Below, piece after piece: positions 46,688 through 57,524 of a stretch of 64,000 nucleotides of DNA (positions within the stretch are counted from its first letter, which is position 1; each line of letters begins with the position of its first letter). The position numbers and the translations under genes were made by a program. This stretch comes from Streptomyces sp. Ag109_O5-1 (GTDB taxonomy: Bacteria > Actinomycetota > Actinomycetes > Streptomycetales > Streptomycetaceae): the NCBI RefSeq assembly GCF_003814875.1, contig NZ_RKQF01000001.1:3100001-3164000 (forward strand). Reading direction: 5' to 3'. The notes below the pieces were generated by a model. It was given only the letters and a program-made list of their open reading frames with translations, did not search any database and was not told where the DNA came from.

Positions 46688-48564
46688 CCGTCCAGGTGTA
46701 CCACCGTGATCGCTCCCCCTCCGACGGCCCAGGAGGCGTCGCTCAGCGCGCCGACGAAGCGGATGTGGCCGCGTTCGCCCATCAGGACTGCGGTGCGCAG
46801 GAGTTCGGTGCGCTGGCGGGGGTCGAGGCAGCGGTCGAAACCGTCGGCGAGGACGGTGAGGCTGCGCATGGCGTCGGGGACCTCGCCGGGGGCGTCGACC
46901 TCCAGGACGCCGGGGCCGGTGAAGAGGACCAGTGCGAGGGCGAGATGGCGCAGCTCGCCGTCGCCGAGCCGCGCCAGCTCCGAGCGGTGGCCGTCGCCCC
47001 GGTCGAGCAGCGCCCGTACCGTGCCGTCGCCCAGCGGTTCGGCGAGCAGGTCGGCGACGGGGCCGGCGCAGCCGGTGCGCACCGCGTCGACGAGCTGCGC
47101 GTGCCGCCGGCCGCATTCGGTGCGGGTGCGCCACAGCACGTCGGCGAGGTTGCCGCACCCGCGCAGCAGGCGGCCGGAGCCGGTGAGGACGGGGGTGCGC
47201 ATGTCTTCGGGCCGTGGATCGCAGGCGAACACCGACCGGAGGGCGACGACCATCTGTTCGGCGGCGGCGAGAACCTGCCGCTGGCCGTCCGTCTTCCCCG
47301 CCACCCTCAGCGGCAGCAACGCCGTACCCAGCCGGTCGTCGGGGAGCGGGGCCCGGGTCACGGGGGAGCTGCCCGCCGTGTGCCAGGCGGCCTGTACGGC
47401 GCGCCGGCCCGGGTCGCGCAGGGCGGTCTCCAGGAGCACCAGGCCACCGGCGGTCAGCCGCTCCCCCACGATCCGCAGTTCGGGCTCGGCCTGCACGGCG
47501 ACGTCGAGCCGCACCGGCCCCTCGGCGCCGTCGGCCGTACACCCGATCCGAAACCCTCGCCGCCGCTGTGCGTCGGGCCGCGCCCGCTCCGGCACGAGCG
47601 CGACGGGATCGGGAAACACGTCATCCAGCGCGGCCCCGCCCCCGAGCCGCGCCAGCGCCTCGTAGGCCGCGAGCACAGCGGACTTGCCACTGCCGCTGGG
47701 CCCCGCGAAGAGAGTCACCTGCCCCAGCGGAAAACTCGCACCCCGATGCCGGGCATAGGCGGAGAGCCGAAGCTCGGTGACCCGGGGTCGGGGGTCACGG
47801 CGGGGGGTGGGGGCGGCGGGGGTGGGGAGGGCCGAGGGCGAGACGAGCCGACGGACGGGCGACGGCGACGATCGGGCAGCGGGATCCGCGGGCCCGGCGG
47901 CCGAGCGGGCGGCCGACGCGTCCGCAGAACCGGTGGCCGGGCCATCGACGGGCGGGGCGGCGGACTCTGGGGCGGACGGACCGGGAGATGGCCCAGCGGC
48001 CGAGCGGGCGGCCGACGCGTCCGCAGAACCCGTGGCCGGGCCATCGACGGGCGGGGCGGCGGACTCTGGGGCGGACGGACCGGGAGATGGCCCAGCGGCC
48101 GAGCGGGCGGCCGACGCGTCCGCAGAACCGGTGGCCGGGCCATCGACGGGCGGGGCGGCGGACTCTGGGGCGGACGGACCGGGAGATGGCCCAGCGGCCG
48201 AGCGGGCGGCCGACGCGTCCGCAGAACCCGTGGCCGGGCCATCGACGGGCGGGGCGGCGGACTCTGGGGCGGACGGACCGGGAGACCCGCCGACGGCCGA
48301 GGCGACGCCGGGCGAACCGGCGGTACAAGCGGCCGGTGGTGGTTCCTGGCGACCGGAGCGGGCGCGCGGGACGGTCTCCGGAGACCGGGCGGAGGTGCCG
48401 GATCGGGACGGAGGAGGCCGTTCGGACGGCGGTGCCTCCGCCCCCGTCGGCATGCTCGCCGACGCCGCGCCTTCCGACGACGCGGACGGGGCCGGCGTAT
48501 CGCCCGGGGCGGGACGGGCAGGCGGAGAAGAACCGGACGCGGACGAGGTGGGGGACACGGCCAT
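46684..48564 (-). CDS. AAA/ABC-type ATPase with tandem-repeat N-terminus (626 aa)
   Basis: The first 245 residues are low complexity and include four nearly identical 33-residue units (residues about 93-224, unit beginning SPGPSAPESAAPPVDGPATG). The ATPase part starts near residue 262: VTELRLSAYARHRGASFPLG, then the Walker A GPSGSGKSAVLA, and later ELARLGDGELRHLALALVLF and VLEVDAPGEVPDAMRSLTVL as signature and Walker B-like parts. Resembles SMC/RecF-type ATPases that Streptomyces pairs with a MazG-like gene. Substrate unknown. Confidence 0.78.
   Translation of the reverse strand: MAVSPTSSASGSSPPARPAPGDTPAPSASSEGAASASMPTGAEAPPSERPPPSRSGTSARSPETVPRARSGRQEPPPAACTAGSPGVASAVGGSPGPSAPESAAPPVDGPATGSADASAARSAAGPSPGPSAPESAAPPVDGPATGSADASAARSAAGPSPGPSAPESAAPPVDGPATGSADASAARSAAGPSPGPSAPESAAPPVDGPATGSADASAARSAAGPADPAARSSPSPVRRLVSPSALPTPAAPTPRRDPRPRVTELRLSAYARHRGASFPLGQVTLFAGPSGSGKSAVLAAYEALARLGGGAALDDVFPDPVALVPERARPDAQRRRGFRIGCTADGAEGPVRLDVAVQAEPELRIVGERLTAGGLVLLETALRDPGRRAVQAAWHTAGSSPVTRAPLPDDRLGTALLPLRVAGKTDGQRQVLAAAEQMVVALRSVFACDPRPEDMRTPVLTGSGRLLRGCGNLADVLWRTRTECGRRHAQLVDAVRTGCAGPVADLLAEPLGDGTVRALLDRGDGHRSELARLGDGELRHLALALVLFTGPGVLEVDAPGEVPDAMRSLTVLADGFDRCLDPRQRTELLRTAVLMGERGHIRFVGALSDASWAVGGGAITVVHLDG
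47893..48288. repeat. Four tandem 99-bp repeats inside the ATPase gene
   Basis: Unit boundaries can be followed from the shared CGAGCGGGCG at 47902, 48001, 48100 and 48199, exactly 99 bases apart. Copies alternate a single T/C-type difference (ACCGGTGGCC versus ACCCGTGGCC), suggesting duplication of a two-unit block. In frame, so copy number can change without breaking the gene. Confidence 0.9.
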
Positions 48565-48921
48565 ATGCGGACCGTACGGGTCCGGCCGACCGGCGAACCG
48601 TTCCGCCGTCCGGACCTTCCTACGATCGGGGGACGGCGACGCTCACTCGCCCCTACGCCCGGGACCGGGCACCGGCCGCTCCTCGGCCCTGCGCCGCGGC
48701 GGAGAACCGGACATCCAGCCGGACGTCCAGCCGCCCGACGAGCGACCCGCCCCATGAGTGACCCGCACCGCTGCTGTCCCACGACTGCCGTCCCCGACCA
48801 CTACGGCACGCCGCAACCGACCGGCCGAGCACTCACCCTCGCCACAACCGACGGACCCGGCATCCGGCAGCCCCGCAACCTGCCGGCGCCCCCGGTCGGC
48901 CTCGCGGCCGGTCGGGTCGGC
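48565..48921. other. Upstream region of the ATPase gene
   Basis: About 357 bases between the ATPase start and the SepF-like stop, both on the minus strand. No convincing gene; it should carry the ATPase promoter. Nothing else recognised. Confidence 0.5.
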
Positions 48922-49311
48922 TCAGCCGCCGGAGGCCCCCGCTCCCTCCATCAGGCCGCTGACCTCCGTGCCCGGCGGGGTCAGGAGGAAGACGTTGCGG
49001 TCGACCCGGTGCATTCCGCTGCCCAGGCCGAAGACCACGCCCGTGCTGAAGTCGAGGACGCGCTTGGCGACCTCCGTCTCCGCGCTGGTCAGGTCGAGCA
49101 GGACCGGTATCCCCGCCATCAGCGTCTCCGCGACCTCGCGGGCGTCCGCGAAGACATTGACCCGCAGGACGACGAAACGGCGGCGCGTCTCGGTCTCCGC
49201 GTCCGGAAGCGCACGGTGGCCCACCGCCGAAGGCCACGCGTCGCGGCCCCGCAGCGGCACGACCTGGGCGAGCCCCTCCCACTGTTCATCGGTGACGTCG
49301 TAACGGCTCAC
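48922..49311 (-). CDS. SepF-like cell-division protein paralogue
   Basis: 129 residues from GTG 49311, after GGGGGAG. The core matches the SepF (DUF552) fold: RRFVVLRVNVFADAREVAET, LMAGIPVLLDLTSAETEVAK, RVLDFSTGVVFGLGSGMHRV and DRNVFLLTPPGTEV. SepF polymerises and anchors FtsZ. This copy lacks the amphipathic membrane-binding start and long linker typical of the main SepF, so it is probably one of the accessory Streptomyces paralogues. Confidence 0.87.
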   Translation of the reverse strand: MSRYDVTDEQWEGLAQVVPLRGRDAWPSAVGHRALPDAETETRRRFVVLRVNVFADAREVAETLMAGIPVLLDLTSAETEVAKRVLDFSTGVVFGLGSGMHRVDRNVFLLTPPGTEVSGLMEGAGASGG

Positions 49312-49516
49312 CGGCTCCCCCCGACCTGACTCGCACTCAATGCCTGCACCAGCCAATTCTTACGCCAAGTCACCCGTTCGGCCCAACAGCGACACGAAGC
49401 GCGAGCGAATACGCGGGGCACTTGGCCACAGAAGCGGAGATCTTCCTACTATTCAGCCGATTGCCGCGCATTAGAGGCTTCTTACCGGCCTCTCACCGGA
49501 CTCTTCTCCTCCGGCC

Positions 49517-51304
49517 ATGCACCGCTCACCACCCGCGATTACCGTCCGGTGCGTGCACTTGGCAGAAACACAACAGGTGACACCCGACCGGCGGACACAG
49601 TCGGCGGTGTCCGCCGCTCCGGGCAACTCCGGAGTCCCAGCGCAATGGCACCGCGTTCTGACGGTTCTCGCCGACATCAGTCTGTTCGTCGGTACCCGCT
49701 CGATCTGGACGCAGGCAGCCACGCACCACCTGCTCCTGGCGGCCATGATCTCGGTCTGCTACGCCTCGATCCTGGTGTCCGGCGTGCTCACGCTGATCGT
49801 CCGCACCACCCGGTCACTGGCCCGCCTCGACCTGGTGATCCTGGTCACGGCGGTGATCCTCGCCCTGTGCGGCTGGGCGCTGAACCACAGCGGCGGCGAC
49901 GAGGGCGTCCTCACCACCCAGGCCGCCAAGGCGATCGTCGCCGGCCACCCGGTGTACGGACAACCCTGGCCCTGGCTGTTCGGCGGCAAGGGCGTCGCCC
50001 TCACGCCGACGATAGGCGGGAGCTACGACTACACGTACGGCTATCCCCCGCTGGCCCCGCTGCTCGCCGCCCCGCTGTTGTGGCTCGGCCACGACGGTGC
50101 CCCGGCGACGGCGGTGTGCACGGGTGCGCTGATCGCTGGCACGATCGCGCTGTGGCGGATGCTCCCGGTGCCGTGGCGGTCGGCGGCGACGCTGGCCTGC
50201 CTGGGCTTCGGTTTCCTGCCGACGTACGCCCGGGTCGGCTACCCGGCGATCATCGGCCTGGCGCTGCTGATCCCGGTGGTGGTGCGCTGGCCGCGGATCG
50301 GCGCGGGCGGCCGGCTGGGCGCGGCCGGGATCGCGCGGGCCGCATGCCTGGGGGCCGCGTGCGCGGCGCAGCAGCTGCCGTGGTTCGTCACGCCGTTCCT
50401 GCTGGCCGGGATCTACGCGGTGCGGCGCGGTGAACTCGGTGGCCGGGCGGCCGCTCTGGTGATCCTGCGGATCATGGGCGTGGCGGCCACGGTCTGGCTG
50501 CTGATCAACACGTACTTCATCGTGTCCGAGCCCGGCCGCTGGCTGCGCGGGATCGCGCTGCCGCTGATCCAGGGTGCCGTGGTGCACGGCCAGGGTCTGG
50601 TGGACATCACGCTGTACTACACGAACGGCAGCGACCGCATCGACTGGTACTCGCACGCCAGCATGCTCTTCGCGGCGGGCCTGCTCGCCCTGTTCGTGCT
50701 GTTCGTACGGCGGCTCGGCCCGGCCGCGACCGTGCTGCCCTGGCTGGCCTTCTACCTGGCGACCCGCTCCCAGGACGGCTACTACCTGATGATGACCCCG
50801 CTGTGGCTGGCGGCCGCCGTCACCGCTCCGCTGCCGGAGTTCGAGCGGGCCTGGCAGCCGCGCCCGGCCTTCCTGACCGGGCCCCGCCGCCGCACCGCCC
50901 TGGTCGCCGCTGTCGTCCTGCTGCTCACCCCGGCGCTCGCGAGCGCGGCCGTCGCGGTGTCCGGCAGGCCGCCGCTGCGGATGGCGATCACCGCCCTGCG
51001 CCGGGACAGGCAGTCTCCGGACGTCGTCAGGGAGATGACCCTGAAGGTGGTCAACACGGGGAGCACCCCGCTCACCCCGCACTACACGATCACCACCGGT
51101 CAGGGCATGAGCATGTACTGGCAGCAGGTGCGGGGTCCGGCGACGATCCCGGGACACGGCACGGCGAGCGTCGTACTCAAGCCGCCGAAGGGCCGCTTCG
51201 GCGTTCCGGGCAAGCCGAGCACCCGGCTGCGGCTGCGCGCCTTCACGGCCGATCCGCAGACTTTGTCCAGCCAGGACGTCAAGATCCGCAGGACGGCGCG
51301 TTAG
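49517..51304 (+). CDS. Polytopic membrane protein, GT-C-like (595 aa)
   Basis: About ten membrane segments between residues 60 and 480, with an extracytoplasmic loop near residue 165 (GGSYDYTYGYPPLAPLLAAP). The C-terminal 110 residues form a soluble beta domain (SPDVVREMTLKVVNTGSTPL). The overall plan resembles GT-C glycosyltransferases or related envelope enzymes, but no catalytic Asp motif is clear. Cell-envelope role likely; substrate unknown. Confidence 0.65.
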   Translation: MHRSPPAITVRCVHLAETQQVTPDRRTQSAVSAAPGNSGVPAQWHRVLTVLADISLFVGTRSIWTQAATHHLLLAAMISVCYASILVSGVLTLIVRTTRSLARLDLVILVTAVILALCGWALNHSGGDEGVLTTQAAKAIVAGHPVYGQPWPWLFGGKGVALTPTIGGSYDYTYGYPPLAPLLAAPLLWLGHDGAPATAVCTGALIAGTIALWRMLPVPWRSAATLACLGFGFLPTYARVGYPAIIGLALLIPVVVRWPRIGAGGRLGAAGIARAACLGAACAAQQLPWFVTPFLLAGIYAVRRGELGGRAAALVILRIMGVAATVWLLINTYFIVSEPGRWLRGIALPLIQGAVVHGQGLVDITLYYTNGSDRIDWYSHASMLFAAGLLALFVLFVRRLGPAATVLPWLAFYLATRSQDGYYLMMTPLWLAAAVTAPLPEFERAWQPRPAFLTGPRRRTALVAAVVLLLTPALASAAVAVSGRPPLRMAITALRRDRQSPDVVREMTLKVVNTGSTPLTPHYTITTGQGMSMYWQQVRGPATIPGHGTASVVLKPPKGRFGVPGKPSTRLRLRAFTADPQTLSSQDVKIRRTAR

Positions 51305-51348
51305 CAGGACCGCGGGTCGGCGGGACGACGGGTCGGCAGGACCACGGC

Positions 51349-51864
51349 TCAGACCGCCGCGCGCGTGAAGCGGAGGGTCGCGGCCACCGTGGTCGGGCCG
51401 CCCATCATGCCCATCTGGTTGAACGTGATGCCGAACTCCTCGCGCACCACCTGGAACTCGGCCTCTAGGGTGAGTCCCTCGGCGTCCGCCGAGACCAGCT
51501 TGGCGGTGACCTTCTGGGGCCTGCTGATGCCCCGGACGGTCAGCTGACCGTCGACCTGCACCACGTCACCCGCGCCCCGCTCGGCGCCGCGCACCGCGAA
51601 GGTGATCTCCGGGTGGTTGTCGGCGTCGAAGAAGTCGGCCGAGCGCAGATGGTCGTCGCGCTTCTTGTTCTTGGTGTCGAGCGAGGTCGCGTCGATCACC
51701 AGGGTGCCGGTGGCGGTGCCGTCGGCGGACACCTCACCCCGGCCGCCGACGCCCGTGAAGGCGCCCTTGACGGTGATCAGACCCCAGAAGGACTTGTGCC
51801 GGACGGCAACGGCGGAGGCGGTCGGGTCGAGCTGCCAGAGGCCGGTTTCCACGGTGACGGTCAT
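51349..51864 (-). CDS. YceI-family protein
   Basis: 171 residues from ATG 51864. Family motifs: LWQLDPTASAVAVRHKSFWG, then ATSLDTKNKKRDDHLRSADF, NHPEITFAVR and QLTVRGISRPQKVTAKL. YceI proteins form a lipocalin-like barrel that binds polyisoprenoids or small amphiphiles. No signal peptide is seen, as in many actinomycete members. Divergent from a MarR regulator. Confidence 0.92.
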   Translation of the reverse strand: MTVTVETGLWQLDPTASAVAVRHKSFWGLITVKGAFTGVGGRGEVSADGTATGTLVIDATSLDTKNKKRDDHLRSADFFDADNHPEITFAVRGAERGAGDVVQVDGQLTVRGISRPQKVTAKLVSADAEGLTLEAEFQVVREEFGITFNQMGMMGGPTTVAATLRFTRAAV

Positions 51865-51888
51865 GGCCGTACTCCGATCAATTGATGG

Positions 51889-51946
51889 TTCAAATTTGGA
51901 TGACCTCACGCTAGCCCAATATTCAAATTTGGACAACAGGTAGAAT
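51889..51946. promoter_or_regulatory. Shared yceI-marR promoter region with paired operators
   Basis: TTCAAATTTGGA occurs at 51889-51900 and 51922-51933, 33 bases apart, each holding the palindrome CAAATTTG. TAGAAT at 51941-51946 is a good -10 for marR, whose ATG is 7 bases on (leaderless). Likely MarR binding sites controlling both genes. Confidence 0.72.
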
Positions 51947-51953
51947 CGGCGGC

Positions 51954-52451
51954 ATGGCCGCGTCCGAGGAACACCCCGCCGAGCTGCCCGAATGCCCGTC
52001 CTCCACGGGCGGCGGGCTGCTCCCCGCCGAGCTGCGCGCCTGGATGCTGCTGCTGGCCGCGACGGGCGCGGTGGAACAGCGGCTGCGGTCGGTCGTGAAG
52101 GAGACGCTGGACGTCTCGCACGACGAGTTCCTGATCCTGTGTCTGCTGGCCGAGCGGCCTCGCGAGGGTCTGCGCATGACCCGGATCGCCGAGCTCCTGG
52201 GCCGCCCCAAGACCCGCCTCACGTACCAGATCGCCTGTCTCCAGCGCGCCGGTCTGGTCACCCGCAAGTCGGCCTGCGGCGACAAGCGGGGCATCGAGGT
52301 CACCCTCACCGACAAGGCGCGCCGGCACTTCCAGGACGCCTCCGCCGCCCTCGCCGAGGCGGTCGGGCAGGCGGTCGGCCATGTCATCGGTCCGGAGCAG
52401 CGCGAGGCGCTGACCGCGCTGATACCGGAGCTCGCCGACGACACGCCCTGA
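51954..52451 (+). CDS. MarR-family regulator
   Basis: 165 residues. Winged HTH in the usual MarR place: DEFLILCLLAERPREGLRMT, RIAELLGRPKTRLTYQIACL and GLVTRKSACGDKRGIEVTLT. Long helices at both ends form the dimer. Probably represses yceI and itself through the paired CAAATTTG sites. Confidence 0.92.
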   Translation: MAASEEHPAELPECPSSTGGGLLPAELRAWMLLLAATGAVEQRLRSVVKETLDVSHDEFLILCLLAERPREGLRMTRIAELLGRPKTRLTYQIACLQRAGLVTRKSACGDKRGIEVTLTDKARRHFQDASAALAEAVGQAVGHVIGPEQREALTALIPELADDTP

Positions 52452-52564
52452 CGGTACGAATCAGGCCACTTCACCCCCGGGAGGCCCAGGTCACAGCCAC
52501 GGAGAGGGCAAGGTCACAGCCCCGTCACCCGTGCACTTCTGACGGTCTGGCCTAGCATCCGAGC

Positions 52565-54370
52565 ATGACGGTCCTGCCTGACGACGGGCTCCCACTGGCC
52601 GCCGAGTTCCCTGACGCGACACACGAGCAGTGGCAACGCCTCGTCGAGGGTGTGCTGCGCAAGTCGGGCAAGGAAGTCTCGGGCGAGGCCGCTGAGGACG
52701 CCCTGTCCACGACGCTGGAGGACGGGCTGCGCACCCGTCCCCTCTACACCGCGCGCGACACCGCGCCCGACCCCGGCCTGCCCGGCTTCGCGCCGTTCGT
52801 GCGCGGCGGCCGTCCCGAGGGCGGCACCGAGGGCGGCTGGGACATAAGGCAGCGGCACGCGGCGGCTCCGGACGGCGCGGTCCTGACCGACCTGGAGAAC
52901 GGCGTCTCCTCGCTCTGGCTCGTGCTGGGCGAGGGCGGCTTCCCCGTCGACGGGCTGGGCGGGGCGCTGGAGGGCGTCTACCTCGACCTGGCGCCGGTCG
53001 TCCTGGACGCGGGCCGGGAGGCCGAAGCGGCCGCCGGTGAGTTGTTCCGGGTATACGACGAGAAGGGCGTCGACCCCAAGGCCGTACGCGGCAATCTGGG
53101 CGCCGACCCGCTCGGGTACGAGGCGCGCACCGGCACCGCCCTCCCCTTCGCTCCCGTCGCCGAGCTGGCGAAGCGGTGCGCCGAGGAGTTCCCGGGGCTG
53201 CGGGCGCTGACCGTGGACGCGCTGCCGTACCACGAGGCCGGCGGCTCCGCCGCGCAGGAGCTGGGGGCCTCGCTGGCCACCGGGGTGGCGTATCTGCGGG
53301 AGCTGACGGAGGCCGGGCTGGGCATCGAACAGGCCCTGGCCCAGCTGGAGTTCCGGTACGCGGCCACCGCCGACCAGTTCCTGACGATCGCCAAGCTGCG
53401 CGCCGCGCGCCGGCTGTGGGCGCGGGTCGCCGAGGTGAGCGGGGCGGCCGACGCGGGCGCCCAGGTGCAGCACGCCGTCACCTCGCCGGTGATGATGAGC
53501 CGCCGCGACCCGTGGGTGAACATGCTGCGCACGGCGGTCGCGACGCTGGCCGCCGGGGTGGGCGGTGCCGACTCCGTGACCGTGCTGCCGTTCGACCACG
53601 CGCTGGGCCTGCCGGACGCGTTCGCCCGCCGGATCGCCCGCAACACCTCGACGATCCTGGTCGAGGAGTCGCATCTGGCCCGGGTCATCGACCCGGCCGG
53701 CGGCTCCTGGTACGTCGAGCAGCTGACCGACGAACTCGCCCACGCGGGCTGGGAGTTCTTCCGGACGATCGAGCGCGACGGCGGCCAGGCGGCCGTACTG
53801 CGCTCCGGCCGGCTGCGCACCGACCTCGCGACGACCTGGGCCGAGCGCTCCAAGAAGCTCGCCAAGCGCCGCGAACCCATCACCGGCGTCAGCGAGTTCC
53901 CGCTGCTGACCGAGAAGCCGGTGGAGCGCGAGCCCGCGCCCGAGCCGCCTTCGGGAGGCCTGCCCCGGGTCCGCCGGGACGAGGCGTACGAGGAGCTGCG
54001 CGCCCGCTCCGACGCCCATCTCGCGGCGACCGGCGCCCGCCCCCGGATCTACCTGGCGACGCTCGGCTCGGCCACCGAGTACACGGGCCGCGCGACCTTC
54101 GCCTCGAACCTCTTCCAGGCGGGCGGTATCGAGCCGGTCACCGGGGGAAGCTTCGAGGAGAGCGGTGCCACCGAGGCGGTGCTCTGCTCCAGCGACGCGC
54201 AGTACGCCGAACAGGCCGCGCGGACGGCCGAGTCGCTGAAGGCGGCCGGTGCCCGGCACGTGGTGCTCGCCGGCCGGGGCGACCACGCCGGCATCGACTC
54301 GTACGTCTTCGCGGGCTGCGACGCCGTGGCCGTGCTGTCCGAGACCCTCGACCGCATGGGAGTGTCCTGA
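52565..54370 (+). CDS. mutA: Methylmalonyl-CoA mutase small subunit
   Basis: 601 residues. Partner subunit of the adenosylcobalamin-dependent mutase that interconverts succinyl-CoA and methylmalonyl-CoA, a supplier of extender units for polyketides. Family sequence is clear: [40 protein letters not shown] and [20 protein letters not shown], which resemble mutB but lack the intact cobalamin DxHxxG site at the end. Its stop overlaps the mutB ATG. Confidence 0.95.
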   Translation: MTVLPDDGLPLAAEFPDATHEQWQRLVEGVLRKSGKEVSGEAAEDALSTTLEDGLRTRPLYTARDTAPDPGLPGFAPFVRGGRPEGGTEGGWDIRQRHAAAPDGAVLTDLENGVSSLWLVLGEGGFPVDGLGGALEGVYLDLAPVVLDAGREAEAAAGELFRVYDEKGVDPKAVRGNLGADPLGYEARTGTALPFAPVAELAKRCAEEFPGLRALTVDALPYHEAGGSAAQELGASLATGVAYLRELTEAGLGIEQALAQLEFRYAATADQFLTIAKLRAARRLWARVAEVSGAADAGAQVQHAVTSPVMMSRRDPWVNMLRTAVATLAAGVGGADSVTVLPFDHALGLPDAFARRIARNTSTILVEESHLARVIDPAGGSWYVEQLTDELAHAGWEFFRTIERDGGQAAVLRSGRLRTDLATTWAERSKKLAKRREPITGVSEFPLLTEKPVEREPAPEPPSGGLPRVRRDEAYEELRARSDAHLAATGARPRIYLATLGSATEYTGRATFASNLFQAGGIEPVTGGSFEESGATEAVLCSSDAQYAEQAARTAESLKAAGARHVVLAGRGDHAGIDSYVFAGCDAVAVLSETLDRMGVS

Positions 54371-56529
54371 TGGGAATCCCCGACTTCTCCGGCATCGAAC
54401 TGGGGACCCCCGTCACCGAGGGCAGCGCCGAGGAATGGCGGGCGGCCGGCGGTGACCTGCCGCTGTGGGAGACCCCGGAGGGCATCGGGGTCAAGCCGCT
54501 CTACACCGGCCGTGATCTGGAGGGCCTGGACTTCCTGGGCACCTACCCGGGCATCGCGCCGTATCTGCGCGGCCCCTACCCGACGATGTACGTCAACCAG
54601 CCCTGGACCATCCGCCAGTACGCGGGCTTCTCCACCGCCGAGGAGTCCAACGCGTTCTACCGGCGCAACCTGGCGGCCGGTCAGAAGGGCCTGTCGGTCG
54701 CCTTCGACCTGCCCACGCACCGGGGTTACGACAGCGACCACCCGCGGGTGACCGGTGACGTCGGCATGGCGGGCGTGGCCATCGACTCGATCTACGACAT
54801 GCGGCAGCTGTTCGACGGGATCCCCCTCGACAGGATGACCGTGTCGATGACGATGAACGGCGCGGTGCTGCCCGTGCTGGCGCTGTACATCGTGGCGGCG
54901 GAGGAACAGGGCGTCGCGCCCGAGAAGCTGGCCGGGACCATCCAGAACGACATCCTCAAGGAGTTCATGGTCCGCAACACCTACATCTATCCGCCGAAGC
55001 CGTCGATGCGGATCATCTCCGACATCTTCGCGTACACCTCGCAGCGGATGCCCCGCTACAACTCGATCTCCATCTCCGGGTACCACATCCAGGAGGCGGG
55101 CGCGACGGCCGACCTGGAGCTGGCGTACACGCTCGCGGACGGTGTCGAGTACATCCGGGCGGGACGCGAAGCCGGCCTGGACGTGGACGCGTTCGCGCCC
55201 CGGCTCTCCTTCTTCTGGGCGATCGGCATGAACTTCTTCATGGAGATCGCGAAGTTGAGGGCGGCCCGTCTGCTGTGGGCCAGGCTGGTCTCGCAGTTCG
55301 AGCCGAAGAACTCCAAGTCCCTCTCCCTGCGCACCCATTCGCAGACCTCGGGCTGGTCGCTGACCGCGCAGGACGTGTTCAACAACGTCACGCGTACGGC
55401 CGTGGAGGCGATGGCGGCGACCCAGGGCCACACCCAGTCGCTGCACACCAACGCCCTCGACGAGGCCCTGGCACTGCCCACCGACTTCTCGGCGCGGATC
55501 GCCCGCAACACCCAGCTGCTCATCCAGCAGGAGTCGGGGACGACCCGGGTCATCGACCCGTGGGGCGGCAGCGCGTACGTGGAGCGGCTGACGTACGACC
55601 TCGCGCGCAAGGCCTGGGCGCACATCCAGGAGGTCGAGGCGGCCGGGGGCATGGCCAAGGCGATCGACGCCGGCATTCCCAAGCTGCGCATCGAGGAGGC
55701 GGCGGCCCGCACCCAGGCCAGGATCGACTCCGGACGCCAGCCGGTGATCGGCGTCAACAAGTACCGTGTGGAGAACGACGAGGCGATCGAGGTCCTCAAG
55801 GTCGACAACTCCTCCGTACGCGCCCAGCAGATCGAGAAGCTGCGGCGGCTGCGCGCGGAGCGGGACGAGACGGCGTGCCGGGACGCGCTCGACGCGCTGA
55901 CCCGGGCGGCGGACGGCGACGGCAACCTGCTGGAGCTGGCCGTGCACGCGGCCCGCGCCAAGGCGACCGTCGGTGAGATCTCGGACGCCCTGGAGAAGGT
56001 GTACGGCCGGCACGCGAGCCAGATCCGTACGATCTCCGGTGTGTACCGCAACGAAGCAGGCGAGTCCCCGAACGTGGACCGCACCCGGGCCCTGGTCGAC
56101 GCGTTCGACGAGGCAGAGGGGCGCCGCCCGCGCATCCTGGTCGCCAAGATGGGCCAGGACGGCCACGACCGCGGCCAGAAGGTGATCGCGACCGCCTTCG
56201 CCGACCTCGGCTTCGACGTCGACGTCGGCCCGCTGTTCCAGACCCCTCAGGAGGTCGCCCGCCAGGCGGTGGAGGCGGACGTCCACGTGGTCGGCGTGTC
56301 CTCGCTGGCGGCCGGCCACCTCACCCTCGTACCGGCGCTGCGCGAGCAGCTCGCCGAGGAGGGACGGGAGGACATCATGATCGTGGTCGGCGGAGTCATC
56401 CCGCCGCAGGACGTGCCGACCCTCCTGGAGATGGGCGCCACGGCCGTGTTCCCGCCCGGGACGGTGATCCCGGACGCGGCCTACGACCTGGTCCAGCGGC
56501 TGTCGGCGGAACTCGGGCACGACCTGTGA
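54370..56529 (+). CDS. mutB: Methylmalonyl-CoA mutase large subunit
   Basis: 719 residues from ATG 54370, sharing one base with the mutA stop. Catalytic barrel with [39 protein letters not shown] and [20 protein letters not shown]. The C-terminal cobalamin domain holds [17 protein letters not shown] (near residue 595), with the axial His of DGHDRG, and [10 protein letters not shown]. Carries the active site of the MutAB heterodimer. Its stop overlaps meaB as GTGA. Confidence 0.98.
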   Translation: MGIPDFSGIELGTPVTEGSAEEWRAAGGDLPLWETPEGIGVKPLYTGRDLEGLDFLGTYPGIAPYLRGPYPTMYVNQPWTIRQYAGFSTAEESNAFYRRNLAAGQKGLSVAFDLPTHRGYDSDHPRVTGDVGMAGVAIDSIYDMRQLFDGIPLDRMTVSMTMNGAVLPVLALYIVAAEEQGVAPEKLAGTIQNDILKEFMVRNTYIYPPKPSMRIISDIFAYTSQRMPRYNSISISGYHIQEAGATADLELAYTLADGVEYIRAGREAGLDVDAFAPRLSFFWAIGMNFFMEIAKLRAARLLWARLVSQFEPKNSKSLSLRTHSQTSGWSLTAQDVFNNVTRTAVEAMAATQGHTQSLHTNALDEALALPTDFSARIARNTQLLIQQESGTTRVIDPWGGSAYVERLTYDLARKAWAHIQEVEAAGGMAKAIDAGIPKLRIEEAAARTQARIDSGRQPVIGVNKYRVENDEAIEVLKVDNSSVRAQQIEKLRRLRAERDETACRDALDALTRAADGDGNLLELAVHAARAKATVGEISDALEKVYGRHASQIRTISGVYRNEAGESPNVDRTRALVDAFDEAEGRRPRILVAKMGQDGHDRGQKVIATAFADLGFDVDVGPLFQTPQEVARQAVEADVHVVGVSSLAAGHLTLVPALREQLAEEGREDIMIVVGGVIPPQDVPTLLEMGATAVFPPGTVIPDAAYDLVQRLSAELGHDL

Positions 56530-57524
56530 TCGATGTCGACGCCTATGTGAAGGGTGTGCTCGACGGGAAGCGCGCGGTCATCGCCCGCGCCATCACCCTC
56601 GTCGAGTCCACCCGTCCACAACACCGGTCGCTGGCGCAGGAGTTGCTCACCGAGCTGCTCCCGCACAGCGGCCGGGCGCGGCGGATCGGCGTCAGCGGGG
56701 TGCCGGGCGTGGGCAAGTCGACGTTCATCGACGCGTTCGGCACGATGCTGACCGGGCTGGGGTACCGGGTGGCGGTGCTGGCCGTGGACCCCTCGTCCAC
56801 CCGGACCGGCGGCTCGATCCTGGGCGACAAGACGCGGATGGAGCGGCTGGCCGTCGACCCGAACGCCTTCGTCCGGCCCTCCCCCAGCGCGGGCACCCTC
56901 GGCGGCGTAGCGAAGGCGACGCGCGAGTCGATGGTGGTCATGGAGGCCGCCGGGTACGACGTGATCCTGGTCGAGACCGTCGGTGTCGGGCAGTCGGAGA
57001 CGGCGGTCGCCGACATGGTCGACTCCTTCCTGCTGCTCAGCCTGGCCCGCACCGGCGACCAGCTCCAGGGCATCAAGAAGGGCGTGCTGGAGCTCGCCGA
57101 CGTGATCGCCGTCAACAAGGCGGACGGCCCGCACGAGCGCGACGCGCGGTCCGCGGCACGGGAGTTGGCGAGCGCGCTGCGGTTGATGCACGGCAAGGAC
57201 GCGGCCTGGACTCCGCCGGTGCTGAGCTGCAGCGCGCGGGAGTCGACCGGCCTGGAGCTGGTCTGGGAACGCCTGGAGCAGCACCGGGCGTTGCTCGACT
57301 CCACCGGGCGGCTCGCGGACAAGCGCCGTGAGCAGCAGGTGGGTTGGACCTGGGCCATGGTGCGGGGCGAGCTGCTCGGGCGGCTGTACGCCCACCCCGC
57401 GGTGCGCGCGGCCGCCCCCGACCTCGAACGGCAGGTCAGGGACGGCTCGTTGACGGCGACGCTGGCCGCCGAACACATCCTCAAGGCCTTCGAGGAGTCT
57501 CCGGACGGCCCTCAGGCCAACTGA
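56526..57524 (+). CDS. meaB: G-protein chaperone of methylmalonyl-CoA mutase
   Basis: 332 residues from GTG 56526. P-loop [15 protein letters not shown] near residue 56, then [38 protein letters not shown] and the NKAD base-specificity motif. MeaB (ArgK/MMAA type) loads and protects the cobalamin cofactor of MutAB with GTP hydrolysis. Operon mutA-mutB-meaB with overlapping ends. Confidence 0.96.
   Translation: MIDVDAYVKGVLDGKRAVIARAITLVESTRPQHRSLAQELLTELLPHSGRARRIGVSGVPGVGKSTFIDAFGTMLTGLGYRVAVLAVDPSSTRTGGSILGDKTRMERLAVDPNAFVRPSPSAGTLGGVAKATRESMVVMEAAGYDVILVETVGVGQSETAVADMVDSFLLLSLARTGDQLQGIKKGVLELADVIAVNKADGPHERDARSAARELASALRLMHGKDAAWTPPVLSCSARESTGLELVWERLEQHRALLDSTGRLADKRREQQVGWTWAMVRGELLGRLYAHPAVRAAAPDLERQVRDGSLTATLAAEHILKAFEESPDGPQAN

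Noticed and set aside
47893..48288. Possible CRISPR array or satellite
   Set aside because: Units are 99 bp with no unique spacers, stay in one reading frame, and form the Pro/Ala-rich N-terminus of an ATPase.
46696..49329. Very long plus-strand open frame opposite the ATPase and SepF-like genes
   Set aside because: Shadow of minus-strand genes; Arg/Gly/Ala-rich without motifs.
53176..54369. mutB starting far upstream inside mutA
   Set aside because: The upstream extension is Arg-rich shadow sequence; mutB begins at ATG 54370, where family sequence starts and mutA ends.
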